DNA from: an uncultured Collinsella sp.
GTDB lineage: Bacteria > Actinomycetota > Coriobacteriia > Coriobacteriales > Coriobacteriaceae
Assembly (NCBI GenBank): GCA_958448375.1
Contig: CAUDDU010000060.1
Span: forward strand, 1 to 6,389
Direction of reading: 5' to 3'
DNA length: 6,389 nt
The notes beneath the pieces were generated by a model, which ran no database searches, had not been told where the DNA came from, and worked only from the letters and a program-made list of their open reading frames with translations. Made by a program: the position numbers and the translations under genes. Position 1 is the stretch's first letter; each line of letters begins with the position of its first letter. Below, one piece after another: positions 1-5,294 of this stretch.

Positions 1-84
1 CCGACCAAAACCTTGCACAAATCTGTCCATTTATTCAGGCACACGTCAGCAAATGAACACTTAGCCGCAAAATGCCCAGATAGC

Positions 85-117
85 AAAAGACCGACGATGC
101 AGGCGCATCGTCGGTCT
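85..117 (-). terminator. Rho-independent terminator of the mihF-gmk-rpoZ-thiI operon
   Basis: A perfect 13-bp inverted repeat (88-100 paired with 105-117) closes a 4-nt loop (101-104). On the minus strand the hairpin starts about 10 nt after the thiI stop codon and is followed by TTT and then GCTAT, so it fits an intrinsic terminator read leftward. On the plus strand the stem is followed by ATGCAC, with no T-run, so it should act on one strand only. The T-run is short (four counting the last paired base), but the stem is strong. Confidence 0.88.
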
Positions 118-127
118 ATGCACAACA

Positions 128-1372
128 TTACTCGTGATCTTGGTAAATCTCACGCGGAGCAAGCTCCGAATGTTTGCGTTTTAAGGTCTTAGGGGCCTTA
201 TACGTGTTGCTCTCGAAGTCGATGTACTCGGTCTGCTTGAGCAGGCGCTCAATCATCTCCTCGTGATCGAACAACTCCCAGGCCTCATGCACGGCATCGA
301 GTTTAGCGTGCGTCTCGGGACGGCGCGGCATAAACAGCGTGCAGCAGTCGGGAGCGGCCTCAGTCGAGATATCAAACGTACCGATCTCCTCGGCGCGCGC
401 GATGATCTCCTGCTTGTCCGAACCGATGAGAGGGCGGAACACGGGGATCTTCACGGCCTCGTTGACGGCCATGATGTTCTCAAGCGTTTGGGAGGCAACC
501 TGCCCAAGCGATTCGCCCGTCACGATAGCCTTGGCGCCCTCGATGTGTGCAATGCGCTCGGCAACCGAATACATAATGCGGCGATACATGATCACGCGCA
601 GGTTGCTGGGACAGGTCACCGAAATCTCGCGCTGGCAGTCGCCAAACGGCACAACATACAGACGGCCGATCTGGACACCCGGCTCAAGGGCGCGAATGAT
701 GTCCTGCACTAGATACTCGCTGGTATCTGGCGTCTGCGGACGACCGGAAAAATGCACCGGCACGCACACGGCTCCGCGTCGCGCGAGCATCCAGGTCGCC
801 ACCGGCGAGTCGATACCCGATGACAGCAGGGTCACGACCTTACCGGCAGAGCCCACCGGCAGACCGCCCACACCGCGCTCGGAGCGCGCGTACACATAAA
901 CGCTACCCTGAACAACCAGCACGTGAACCATCGCGTCGGGATCGTGCATTTGAACCTTTTTATCGGGGAACGCCTCGCACAGCACCTCGCCAACCTGTCG
1001 ATTGATATCAATCGAGGTGAGCTCGTAGTCGGTATTGGAGCGCTTGGCGTGCACCTTAAACGAATCGAAGGGGCCAAACTCACGCAGCGCCTTCACGGCG
1101 GCGGCACAGTACTCCTGAGGGTCGCGATTGGTGTGATACGCCAAAGACACGCGAGCAACGCCGGGAACGGTGCGAATGACACGAGCCGCCTCGTCGGCCT
1201 GATGCTCGTTAAAGGTCACGAGGATATAACCGGAAATTCGAGACACGGCATTCACGGAAAAGGCGGCCAAGGCCGCCTTGATGTTATCCATGAGGATATG
1301 CTCAAAATGTGCGCGGTTCTTACCCTTAAGTCCAACCTCGTGATAGTGGACCAGGCAGACGCGAGCCGCCAT
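128..1372 (-). CDS. thiI: tRNA 4-thiouridine synthase ThiI, form without rhodanese domain
   Basis: Cytosolic enzyme that adenylates U8 of tRNA with ATP and replaces its oxygen with sulfur to give 4-thiouridine; in some bacteria it also supplies sulfur for the thiamine thiazole. The 414-residue product has the N-terminal ferredoxin-like segment (EVGLKGKNR, 12-20), a THUMP domain (about 60-165), and a PP-loop ATPase domain with SSGIDSP at 184-190, VTGESLGQVASQTLE at 284-298, RPLIG at 313-317 and the DCC motif at 342-344, where the conserved catalytic cysteine lies. There is no C-terminal rhodanese domain (E. coli ThiI is 482 residues), so sulfur probably comes directly from a cysteine desulfurase, as in Bacillus-type ThiI. 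The PP-loop reads SSG where SGG is usual, and the last 25 or so residues form a charged tail. The ATG directly abuts the rpoZ stop (TAAATG) and has only a weak Shine-Dalgarno, suggesting translational coupling. The family N-terminus fits this start. Confidence 0.95.
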   Translation of the reverse strand: MAARVCLVHYHEVGLKGKNRAHFEHILMDNIKAALAAFSVNAVSRISGYILVTFNEHQADEAARVIRTVPGVARVSLAYHTNRDPQEYCAAAVKALREFGPFDSFKVHAKRSNTDYELTSIDINRQVGEVLCEAFPDKKVQMHDPDAMVHVLVVQGSVYVYARSERGVGGLPVGSAGKVVTLLSSGIDSPVATWMLARRGAVCVPVHFSGRPQTPDTSEYLVQDIIRALEPGVQIGRLYVVPFGDCQREISVTCPSNLRVIMYRRIMYSVAERIAHIEGAKAIVTGESLGQVASQTLENIMAVNEAVKIPVFRPLIGSDKQEIIARAEEIGTFDISTEAAPDCCTLFMPRRPETHAKLDAVHEAWELFDHEEMIERLLKQTEYIDFESNTYKAPKTLKRKHSELAPREIYQDHE

Positions 1373-1654
1373 TTAGGCTTCAGCAACCTTGTGGCCGAGC
1401 GCCTTCTCGTAACGGGCCTCGTCGTAAGAGATGTCGCCGTCGACAATCTCGTCCATAGCCATCGAGATGGTGTCGGCACCGGAAAGCCCGATGGTGATGT
1501 CATCGACATCCTGGACGGCAAGCACGCGGTTGTGCTGGCCACGCAGCATGCTATTGATGTCGCAGGCGCGCTTGGAGGCAAGCGAAGCGAGCAGGAAGCG
1601 GTTGTGATCGGTCTTCTCCAGAAGATCGTCAATGCAAGGCTTTACAACGGACAC
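1373..1654 (-). CDS. rpoZ: DNA-directed RNA polymerase omega subunit
   Basis: Small subunit that wraps the C-terminal region of beta-prime and helps RNA polymerase assemble and stay stable. The 93-residue product is a normal length for the family and shows its N-terminal signature: a short helix (DDLLEKT, 9-15), then NRF at 18-20, followed by LLASLASKRA (21-30). Further on comes the A-x-D-E-I-x-x-G-x-I stretch at 66-75, typical of omega. It starts with GTG. The stretch TGAGGT, 3 nt upstream, overlaps the gmk stop codon and could serve as Shine-Dalgarno, with AAAGGA further upstream. The gap to gmk is 5 nt and the stop codon touches the thiI start, so it is co-transcribed with both. gmk-rpoZ adjacency is widespread in bacteria and supports the call. 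Confidence 0.95.
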   Translation of the reverse strand: MSVVKPCIDDLLEKTDHNRFLLASLASKRACDINSMLRGQHNRVLAVQDVDDITIGLSGADTISMAMDEIVDGDISYDEARYEKALGHKVAEA

Positions 1655-1659
1655 GGACC

Positions 1660-2229
1660 TCAGATCCTTTCATGCATATCGAGAACGCGAACGAGCTCAT
1701 CGGTCGCGCGGTCGAGATCGTCATTTACCACGACTTCGTCGTAGCGGTCGGCAAGGGCAAGCTCATCGGCGGCGTTTGCCATACGCAGCTCAATCGTCTC
1801 GGGCGTCTCGGTACCGCGACCGACTAGACGCTCGCGAAGCACCTCGAGCGAAGGTGGCTTGATAAAGATCAGCACGGCCTCGGGGAAACGCTCCTTGACC
1901 TGCAGGGCACCCTGGACATCGATCTCCAAGATGAGAGACGAACCAGAGGCGAGCTTGGACTGAACCTCGCTCACCAATGTGCCGTAGCAGTTACCGTGGA
2001 CCTCGGCCCACTCAACAAACTCACCGTTTGCCACGCGGCGGTCGAACTCCTCGCGCGTCAGAAAAAAGTAGTTGACGCCGTCGGCCTCACCTTTGCGTGG
2101 TGCTCGCGTGGTAGCCGAAACCGTCAGGCCCAGGTTCGAGCGGCGCTCGCGCACACGAGTGACGAGCGTACCCTTGCCTGCGCCTGACGGTCCAGAAATC
2201 ACAAAGAGCTTGGAATCCTGAGCGCTCAC
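1660..2229 (-). CDS. gmk: Guanylate kinase
   Basis: Cytosolic enzyme that phosphorylates GMP (and dGMP) with ATP to give GDP, needed for GTP supply and for GMP recycling. The 189 residues match a standard bacterial guanylate kinase: Walker A GPSGAGKGT at 13-21, the GMP-binding segment SATTRAPRKGE at 38-48 with GVNYFF at 51-56, then GEFVEWAEVHGNCYGT (69-84), LEIDVQGA (101-108) and the lid arginine segment GRGTET (137-142) with a further Arg at 149. The start is GTG, placed directly after the mihF stop (TAAGTG) with no clear Shine-Dalgarno, so it probably depends on ribosomes ending mihF. The next in-frame GTG falls inside the first beta strand, so a later start is unlikely. Second gene of the mihF-gmk-rpoZ-thiI operon. 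Confidence 0.96.
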   Translation of the reverse strand: MSAQDSKLFVISGPSGAGKGTLVTRVRERRSNLGLTVSATTRAPRKGEADGVNYFFLTREEFDRRVANGEFVEWAEVHGNCYGTLVSEVQSKLASGSSLILEIDVQGALQVKERFPEAVLIFIKPPSLEVLRERLVGRGTETPETIELRMANAADELALADRYDEVVVNDDLDRATDELVRVLDMHERI

Positions 2230-2538
2230 TTATTTGGTCAGCTGCTCGAGGAGCTGCTCGCGCTGACGGACGCCGAGGCCCTGGACGCGACGGGTAGCGG
2301 AGATACCGAGCTCCTCCATGATCTTGGCGGCCTTGGCCTTGCCATAACCAGGAAGAGACTCGATGAGGGTGGAAACCTTCATGCGGGAAGCGATGGGGTC
2401 ATCGGAGTTGAGCACGGACTCGAGGGACTTCTCGCCCTTCTTGATCTGCTCGCGAAGCTCAGCGCGGGCGTGACGTGCGGCAGCAGCCTTCTCAAGAGCC
2501 TGCTTGCGCTGCTCATCGGTAAGCTGAGGGAGTGCCAT
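2230..2538 (-). CDS. mihF: Actinobacterial integration host factor (mIHF/sIHF family nucleoid protein)
   Basis: DNA-binding nucleoid protein of the mIHF/sIHF family, unrelated in fold to E. coli IHF; in mycobacteria and Streptomyces it bends and compacts DNA and affects expression of many genes. The 102-residue product shows the family hallmarks: an N-terminal MALPQLTDEQR start, a long Ala/Arg/Lys-rich helix (about 8-35), and a helix-two-turn-helix with LPGYGKAKAAKIMEELGI (62-79) followed by RRVQGLG (83-89), the DNA-contacting part. The ATG at 2538 was chosen over an upstream in-frame TTG at 2550: the TTG overlaps the strong Shine-Dalgarno GGAGGT (2548-2543), which sits correctly for the ATG, and the family N-terminus begins MALPQL. 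First gene of its operon; gmk follows with zero gap. The order pyrF-mihF-gmk-rpoZ is the mycobacterial one. Confidence 0.95.
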   Translation of the reverse strand: MALPQLTDEQRKQALEKAAAARHARAELREQIKKGEKSLESVLNSDDPIASRMKVSTLIESLPGYGKAKAAKIMEELGISATRRVQGLGVRQREQLLEQLTK

Positions 2539-2542
2539 TCGT

Positions 2543-2548
2543 ACCTCC
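2543..2548 (-). promoter_or_regulatory. Shine-Dalgarno site that fixes the mihF start
   Basis: GGAGGT on the minus strand lies 4 nt before the ATG at 2538. It is the strongest ribosome-binding site in the window. It overlaps the alternative TTG codon at 2550, which argues against the 4-residue longer reading of mihF. Confidence 0.85.
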
Positions 2549-2576
2549 AAATAGTTGGGTTATATCTGATTCAATA

Positions 2577-2615
2577 ATTGGCATTTTAGCACGTAGAACG
2601 TACAAAATGCCCAAT
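2577..2615. repeat. Imperfect palindrome over the mihF promoter, possible operator
   Basis: The left arm ATTG-GCATTTT (2577-2587) pairs with AAAATGC-C-CAAT (2604-2615), with one unpaired C at 2611, and the inner ACGT (2591-2594) pairs with ACGT (2598-2601) around the 3-nt centre at 2595-2597. In all about 15 bp of dyad symmetry surround the likely -10 element. Its position suggests an operator for a dimeric regulator; a hairpin in DNA or RNA is less likely because the start site probably lies at its downstream edge. Confidence 0.55.
2583..2591 (-). promoter_or_regulatory. Probable extended -10 promoter of the mihF operon
   Basis: The minus strand reads TGCTAAAAT, a TG-n extended -10 followed by a hexamer matching TATAAT at 5 of 6 positions. 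Transcription would start near 2575-2577, leaving a 5' leader of about 40 nt with the Shine-Dalgarno at its end. I see no good -35 at 16-18 bp, which is usual for extended -10 promoters. A weaker alternative upstream pair is TTGCAC (2655-2650) and TAACCT (2632-2627), 17 bp apart. A further TATAAC lies at about 2564-2559. No start site can be proven from sequence alone. Confidence 0.5.
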
Positions 2616-2666
2616 CGCGGCTCCATAGGTTAGACGATACCCGCAAAAAGTGCAATATACTGCGCC

Positions 2667-2738
2667 CAAAGTTAAGCCCCTGACCTGCGATTCCACACAA
2701 AGGATGGGAAAGATTACGCAGGCACAGGGGCTATTTTG
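2667..2738 (-). terminator. Long hairpin downstream of pyrF, probable terminator of the pyr operon
   Basis: AGCCCCTG (2675-2682) pairs with CAGGGGCT (2725-2732), and after a small bulge CCTGCG (2684-2689) pairs with CGCAGG (2717-2722), closing a 27-nt loop. A further 4 bp (CAAA 2667-2670 with TTTG 2735-2738) flank it across a small internal loop. On the minus strand the main stem is followed by TTAACTTT, a poor T-run; on the plus strand by ATTTTG. It lies about 40 nt after the pyrF stop and before the mihF promoter, so ending the pyr transcript is the simplest role. The large loop is unusual for a plain terminator. Confidence 0.5.
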
Positions 2739-2777
2739 TGCTAATGAGACCCAAAAGTGGTGACTTAGGGGAATCTT

Positions 2778-3494
2778 TTACGCGACGTTTTCGACCAGCT
2801 CAGCGACGATGGCGTCAAAGGCGGCAACCGGATCGTCGGCACCGGTGATGGGACGGCCCACCACAATGTGGCTTGCGCCACGCTCGATAGCCTGGGAAGG
2901 CGTCGCCACGCGGGACTGGTCACCTAAGGCGGCACCCACCGGACGCACACCCGGAGTCACGATCAGGGCATCAGGGCCCAGCAGCTCACGCATGTCGTGA
3001 GCCTCCATCGGCGAGCACACGATGCCATCGATGCCGTTGGCCTGAGCGAGCTTTGCCAGGCGGGCGGCCTCCTCGGCCACGGGCGACTCGACGCCGATCT
3101 CGCTCAAGGCATCCTGATTCATGCTCGTGAGCACGGTGATGGCGACGAGCTTGGCGCGGTCCTCGCGCGCCTCCTCGGCACCCTCGCGGCAGGCAGCGAG
3201 CATGGCGCCCGAACCCAAGCCGTGAACCGAGAGCAGGTCGGCACCGGCAAGCGAGGCCGAACGGGCGGCACCGCGAACCTGATGCGGAATATCATGGAAC
3301 TTAAGGTCAAGGAAGACCTTAAAGCCCAGGTCCTTAAAGGTCTTGACGATCTCGGGGCCCTCAGCGTAATAGAGCGTCATGCCAACCTTGAGCCAGGCGG
3401 CATGGCCCGAAAGCTCGTGGGCGAGCTCGAGCGAACGTTCACGATCGCAGTCGAGGGCGACGATTACGCGGTCGCGGGCATCGGTCTCTAGCAT
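2778..3494 (-). CDS. pyrF: Orotidine 5'-phosphate decarboxylase
   Basis: Cytosolic TIM-barrel enzyme for the last step of UMP synthesis, OMP to UMP plus CO2. The 238-residue product has the N-terminal VIVALD strand (10-15), KVG at 36-38, the catalytic DLKFHDIP at 63-70 (Asp63, Lys65 and Asp68 of the charge network), TPGVRP at 180-185 and the phosphate-binding GRPI with Arg214. Length and motif belong to the short E. coli/Bacillus type of PyrF, not the longer type used by mycobacteria. The ATG start overlaps the pyrD stop by 7 nt (ATGCTAG), with AGGTG 7 nt upstream as Shine-Dalgarno. It is the last gene of the pyr cluster, followed by a hairpin and then mihF. Confidence 0.96.
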   Translation of the reverse strand: MLETDARDRVIVALDCDRERSLELAHELSGHAAWLKVGMTLYYAEGPEIVKTFKDLGFKVFLDLKFHDIPHQVRGAARSASLAGADLLSVHGLGSGAMLAACREGAEEAREDRAKLVAITVLTSMNQDALSEIGVESPVAEEAARLAKLAQANGIDGIVCSPMEAHDMRELLGPDALIVTPGVRPVGAALGDQSRVATPSQAIERGASHIVVGRPITGADDPVAAFDAIVAELVENVA

Positions 3495-4411
3495 TCGAAA
3501 GCACCTACCAGCTCGTTGATGTCCTTTACGCCCTGGGACTCGGCCCAGGCCTCGAGCTCATGCGCGATCTTGAGCGAAGCGCACGGATCGACGAAGTTGG
3601 CCATGCCGACCGACACGCAGGTGGCACCGGCCAGGATAAACTCAGCCGCATCCTCACCGGTCATGACACCGCCGACACCGTTGATGGGGATATCGACGGC
3701 CTGGGCAACCTCCCAGACCATGCGCACGGCGATGTGGTGGCACAGCGGGCCCGAAAGGCCGCCCTTGGGCTTGGCCACGCGGGACTTGCGGGTATGGACG
3801 TCGATGGCCATGCCCTGAATGGAGTTGATGACCGAAAGGCCGTCGGCGCCGGCAGCCTCGAGGGCCTTGGCGATCTCGGCGACGTTGACCGGCGCCATCT
3901 TCACGAACAGCGGCTTATCGGTCACCTTGCGGCAGGCAGCCATAACGGAAGAGGCGCCCTCGGGCGTGGAGCCCATGGCGGCACCGCCGGCGGCGATATT
4001 GGGGCAGCTCACGTTGATCTCGTAGCCGGCAGCCCAGGGGCACAGCTCGACATACATCTCGAGTGCGCGGACAAACTCGTCAACGGAGTGGCCGGCAACC
4101 TGACAGATGACCTGGCAGCCGTCCTTGGAGAGCTGCTCGAGCCACGGACCGGACTCGCGAGCAAAGGCGGCCACGCCGGGGTTCTGAAGGCCCACGGAGT
4201 TGATCATACCGCCGGGGATCTCGGCCATGCGGGGCGCGGGGTTACCGGGCCAGGGCTCGGCTGCGCAACCCTTGGTGGTGATGGCGCCCAGTTGGGAAAC
4301 ATCAAAGAAGTTCTGGAACTGCCAGCCGTAGCCAAAGGTACCGGCTGCGGTGTTGATGGGGTTTTGCATCTTGACGCCGCCGAAATCGACGGCCATGTTC
4401 ACGGTACCCAC
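3488..4411 (-). CDS. pyrD: Dihydroorotate dehydrogenase, class 1B catalytic subunit
   Basis: FMN-containing TIM-barrel subunit that oxidises dihydroorotate to orotate and passes the electrons to PyrK, hence to NAD+. The 307 residues include the substrate lysine segment ITTKG (Lys47), GNPAPR (56-61), NSVGLQNPG (71-79), the catalytic-base loop NVSCPN with Cys136 (class 1 enzymes use Cys, class 2 Ser), FVKMAP (Lys171), GGLSG (217-221), and the FMN-phosphate region GVGGV (245-249) to AGAT (261-264). The pairing with pyrK makes it class 1B. Start choice: the GTG at 4411 shares its G with the pyrK stop (TAGTG) and has AAGGTGGTGG upstream. In-frame GTG at 4402 and ATG at 4396 (302 residues) are also possible. 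A start at 4459 would put 16 residues unlike the family inside pyrK. The end overlaps pyrF by 7 nt. Confidence 0.94.
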   Translation of the reverse strand: MGTVNMAVDFGGVKMQNPINTAAGTFGYGWQFQNFFDVSQLGAITTKGCAAEPWPGNPAPRMAEIPGGMINSVGLQNPGVAAFARESGPWLEQLSKDGCQVICQVAGHSVDEFVRALEMYVELCPWAAGYEINVSCPNIAAGGAAMGSTPEGASSVMAACRKVTDKPLFVKMAPVNVAEIAKALEAAGADGLSVINSIQGMAIDVHTRKSRVAKPKGGLSGPLCHHIAVRMVWEVAQAVDIPINGVGGVMTGEDAAEFILAGATCVSVGMANFVDPCASLKIAHELEAWAESQGVKDINELVGAFEC

Positions 4412-5202
4412 TAGAAGACCACCACCTTGGAAGCATCGAACACGGGGCCGCACATGCAAGCGCCCTTCATACCGTCGACCGTCTCGACATTGCAGGTGTT
4501 GCAGGCGCCAAAGCCACAGCTCATCATGCGCTCAAGCGACACCTCGCAGTACGCACCGGCCTCGGCGGCAGCGGCGGCGACTTTCTTCATCATGACAGCG
4601 GGGCCGCAGCTGGCAACGTAGTCGTAGCCGCCCTCGCCGAGCAGCTCGGCGGCAGGATCGGTGCAAAAACCGTGCGAGCCGAGCGAGCCGTCGTCGGTGC
4701 AAACGTTGACCGTGGCGCCCAACGCGCGGAACTCATCGACACCCACGGCCTTGGAAGCGGTGCCAAAGCCCAGGCACACGTCAACATCCACGCCCTGCTC
4801 GGCAAGCATACCGGCAAGACACAGCACAGGCGGAACGCCGATGCCACCGGCGACGAGCAGGGCCTTCCTGGTGCCCTCGGGTACCATCCAGCCACGGCCA
4901 CCGGGGCCCAGCAGGTTAGAGGTGGAGCCAGGGCCCATCTGGGACAAACGACGGGTATCGTCGCCCACGACGGCGTACCACAGCTCGACGGTGCCGGCCT
5001 CGGCGTCGACGCGGTAGTAGCTCAGGGGCACGCGAAGCAGCGAGGACGCATCGCCGGGTACGGCGATGTTCACAAACTGACCGGGCTTGAGCGCACTTGC
5101 AAGCTTGGGGGCCGAGATGACGAGCGAGAAGATGCCATCGGCGATCTCCTGGTTCGAGACGACCTCGAAGTCGTGCATGCGTGCAGTGGAAGGTGTGGGC
5201 AT
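4411..5202 (-). CDS. pyrK: Dihydroorotate dehydrogenase B electron transfer subunit PyrK
   Basis: FAD and [2Fe-2S] subunit that takes electrons from the FMN of class 1B PyrD and reduces NAD+, forming a PyrD2-PyrK2 complex in the cytosol. The 263 residues follow the ferredoxin-reductase layout: FAD-binding barrel (about 10-105) with PGQFVNI (40-46) and RVPLSYY (57-63), then the NAD-binding domain with LVAGGIGVPP (116-125), DDGS (170-173) and SCGP (198-201). The C-terminal cluster motif C-x4-C-x2-C-x11-C uses Cys229, Cys234, Cys237 and Cys249, followed by GPVF. An extra Cys251 sits right after the last ligand. The ATG at 5202 has GGAG 5 nt upstream; a second Met at residue 9 is a less likely start. 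The stop overlaps the pyrD GTG. It is 92 nt from pyrC, a gap with two hairpins. Confidence 0.95.
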   Translation of the reverse strand: MPTPSTARMHDFEVVSNQEIADGIFSLVISAPKLASALKPGQFVNIAVPGDASSLLRVPLSYYRVDAEAGTVELWYAVVGDDTRRLSQMGPGSTSNLLGPGGRGWMVPEGTRKALLVAGGIGVPPVLCLAGMLAEQGVDVDVCLGFGTASKAVGVDEFRALGATVNVCTDDGSLGSHGFCTDPAAELLGEGGYDYVASCGPAVMMKKVAAAAAEAGAYCEVSLERMMSCGFGACNTCNVETVDGMKGACMCGPVFDASKVVVF

Positions 5203-5217
5203 AGACGCTCCAATCCC

Positions 5218-5233
5218 CCATGCGGTTGCATGG
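5218..5233 (-). promoter_or_regulatory. Small hairpin just upstream of the pyrK ribosome-binding site
   Basis: CCATGC (5218-5223) and GCATGG (5228-5233) form a perfect 6-bp stem around a 4-nt loop. On the minus strand the stem is followed directly by GGGATT and then the pyrK Shine-Dalgarno GGAG (5211-5208). It may shape pyrK translation or protect an RNA end. It does not resemble the PyrR binding loop. Function unknown. Confidence 0.4.
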
Positions 5234-5249
5234 TCAAAACGAACAGAAA

Positions 5250-5274
5250 GCGCGGCACCGCAAGGGCGCCGCGC
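5250..5274 (-). terminator. GC hairpin with T-rich tail between pyrC and pyrK, terminator or attenuator
   Basis: GCGCGGC (5250-5256) and GCCGCGC (5268-5274) form a 7-bp all-GC stem around an 11-nt loop. On the minus strand the stem is followed by TTTCTGTTCGTTTTG, an interrupted T-rich tail, and it starts about 20 nt after the pyrC stop. This looks like an intrinsic terminator, probably partial, since pyrKDF belong to the same pathway and I see no strong promoter between it and pyrK (only a TTGACC at 5237-5232 without a good -10). Confidence 0.55.
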
Positions 5275-5294
5275 ACAAAAGCGATAAGGCTATG

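Noticed and set aside
1..84. A promoter in the left-end AT-rich DNA for a gene beyond the window (for example TTCATT, 17 bp, ATAAAT on the minus strand)
   Set aside because: The match to consensus is weak and the following gene is not visible, so it cannot be supported.
923..1744. Long plus-strand reading frame (273 codons) antisense to thiI, rpoZ and gmk
   Set aside because: It runs across three well-supported minus-strand genes and resembles no family I know; open antisense frames are expected from GC-rich codon use.
2539..2550. mihF starting at the TTG at 2550 (106 residues)
   Set aside because: The TTG overlaps the Shine-Dalgarno of the ATG at 2538, and the family begins MALPQL.
2660..2760. 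A riboswitch in the pyrF-mihF gap
   Set aside because: I looked for TPP, SAM, cobalamin and PyrR-type consensus segments and saw none; the downstream genes are also not typical targets.
3560..4414. Plus-strand reading frame of 284 codons opposite pyrD, rich in Gly, Asp and His
   Set aside because: Its composition is that of a mirror of GC-rich codons, and it covers pyrD, whose catalytic motifs are intact.
4412..4459. pyrD starting at 4459 (323 residues)
   Set aside because: The extra 16 residues lie inside pyrK, do not look like the family, and a GTG at 4411 has a suitable ribosome-binding site.
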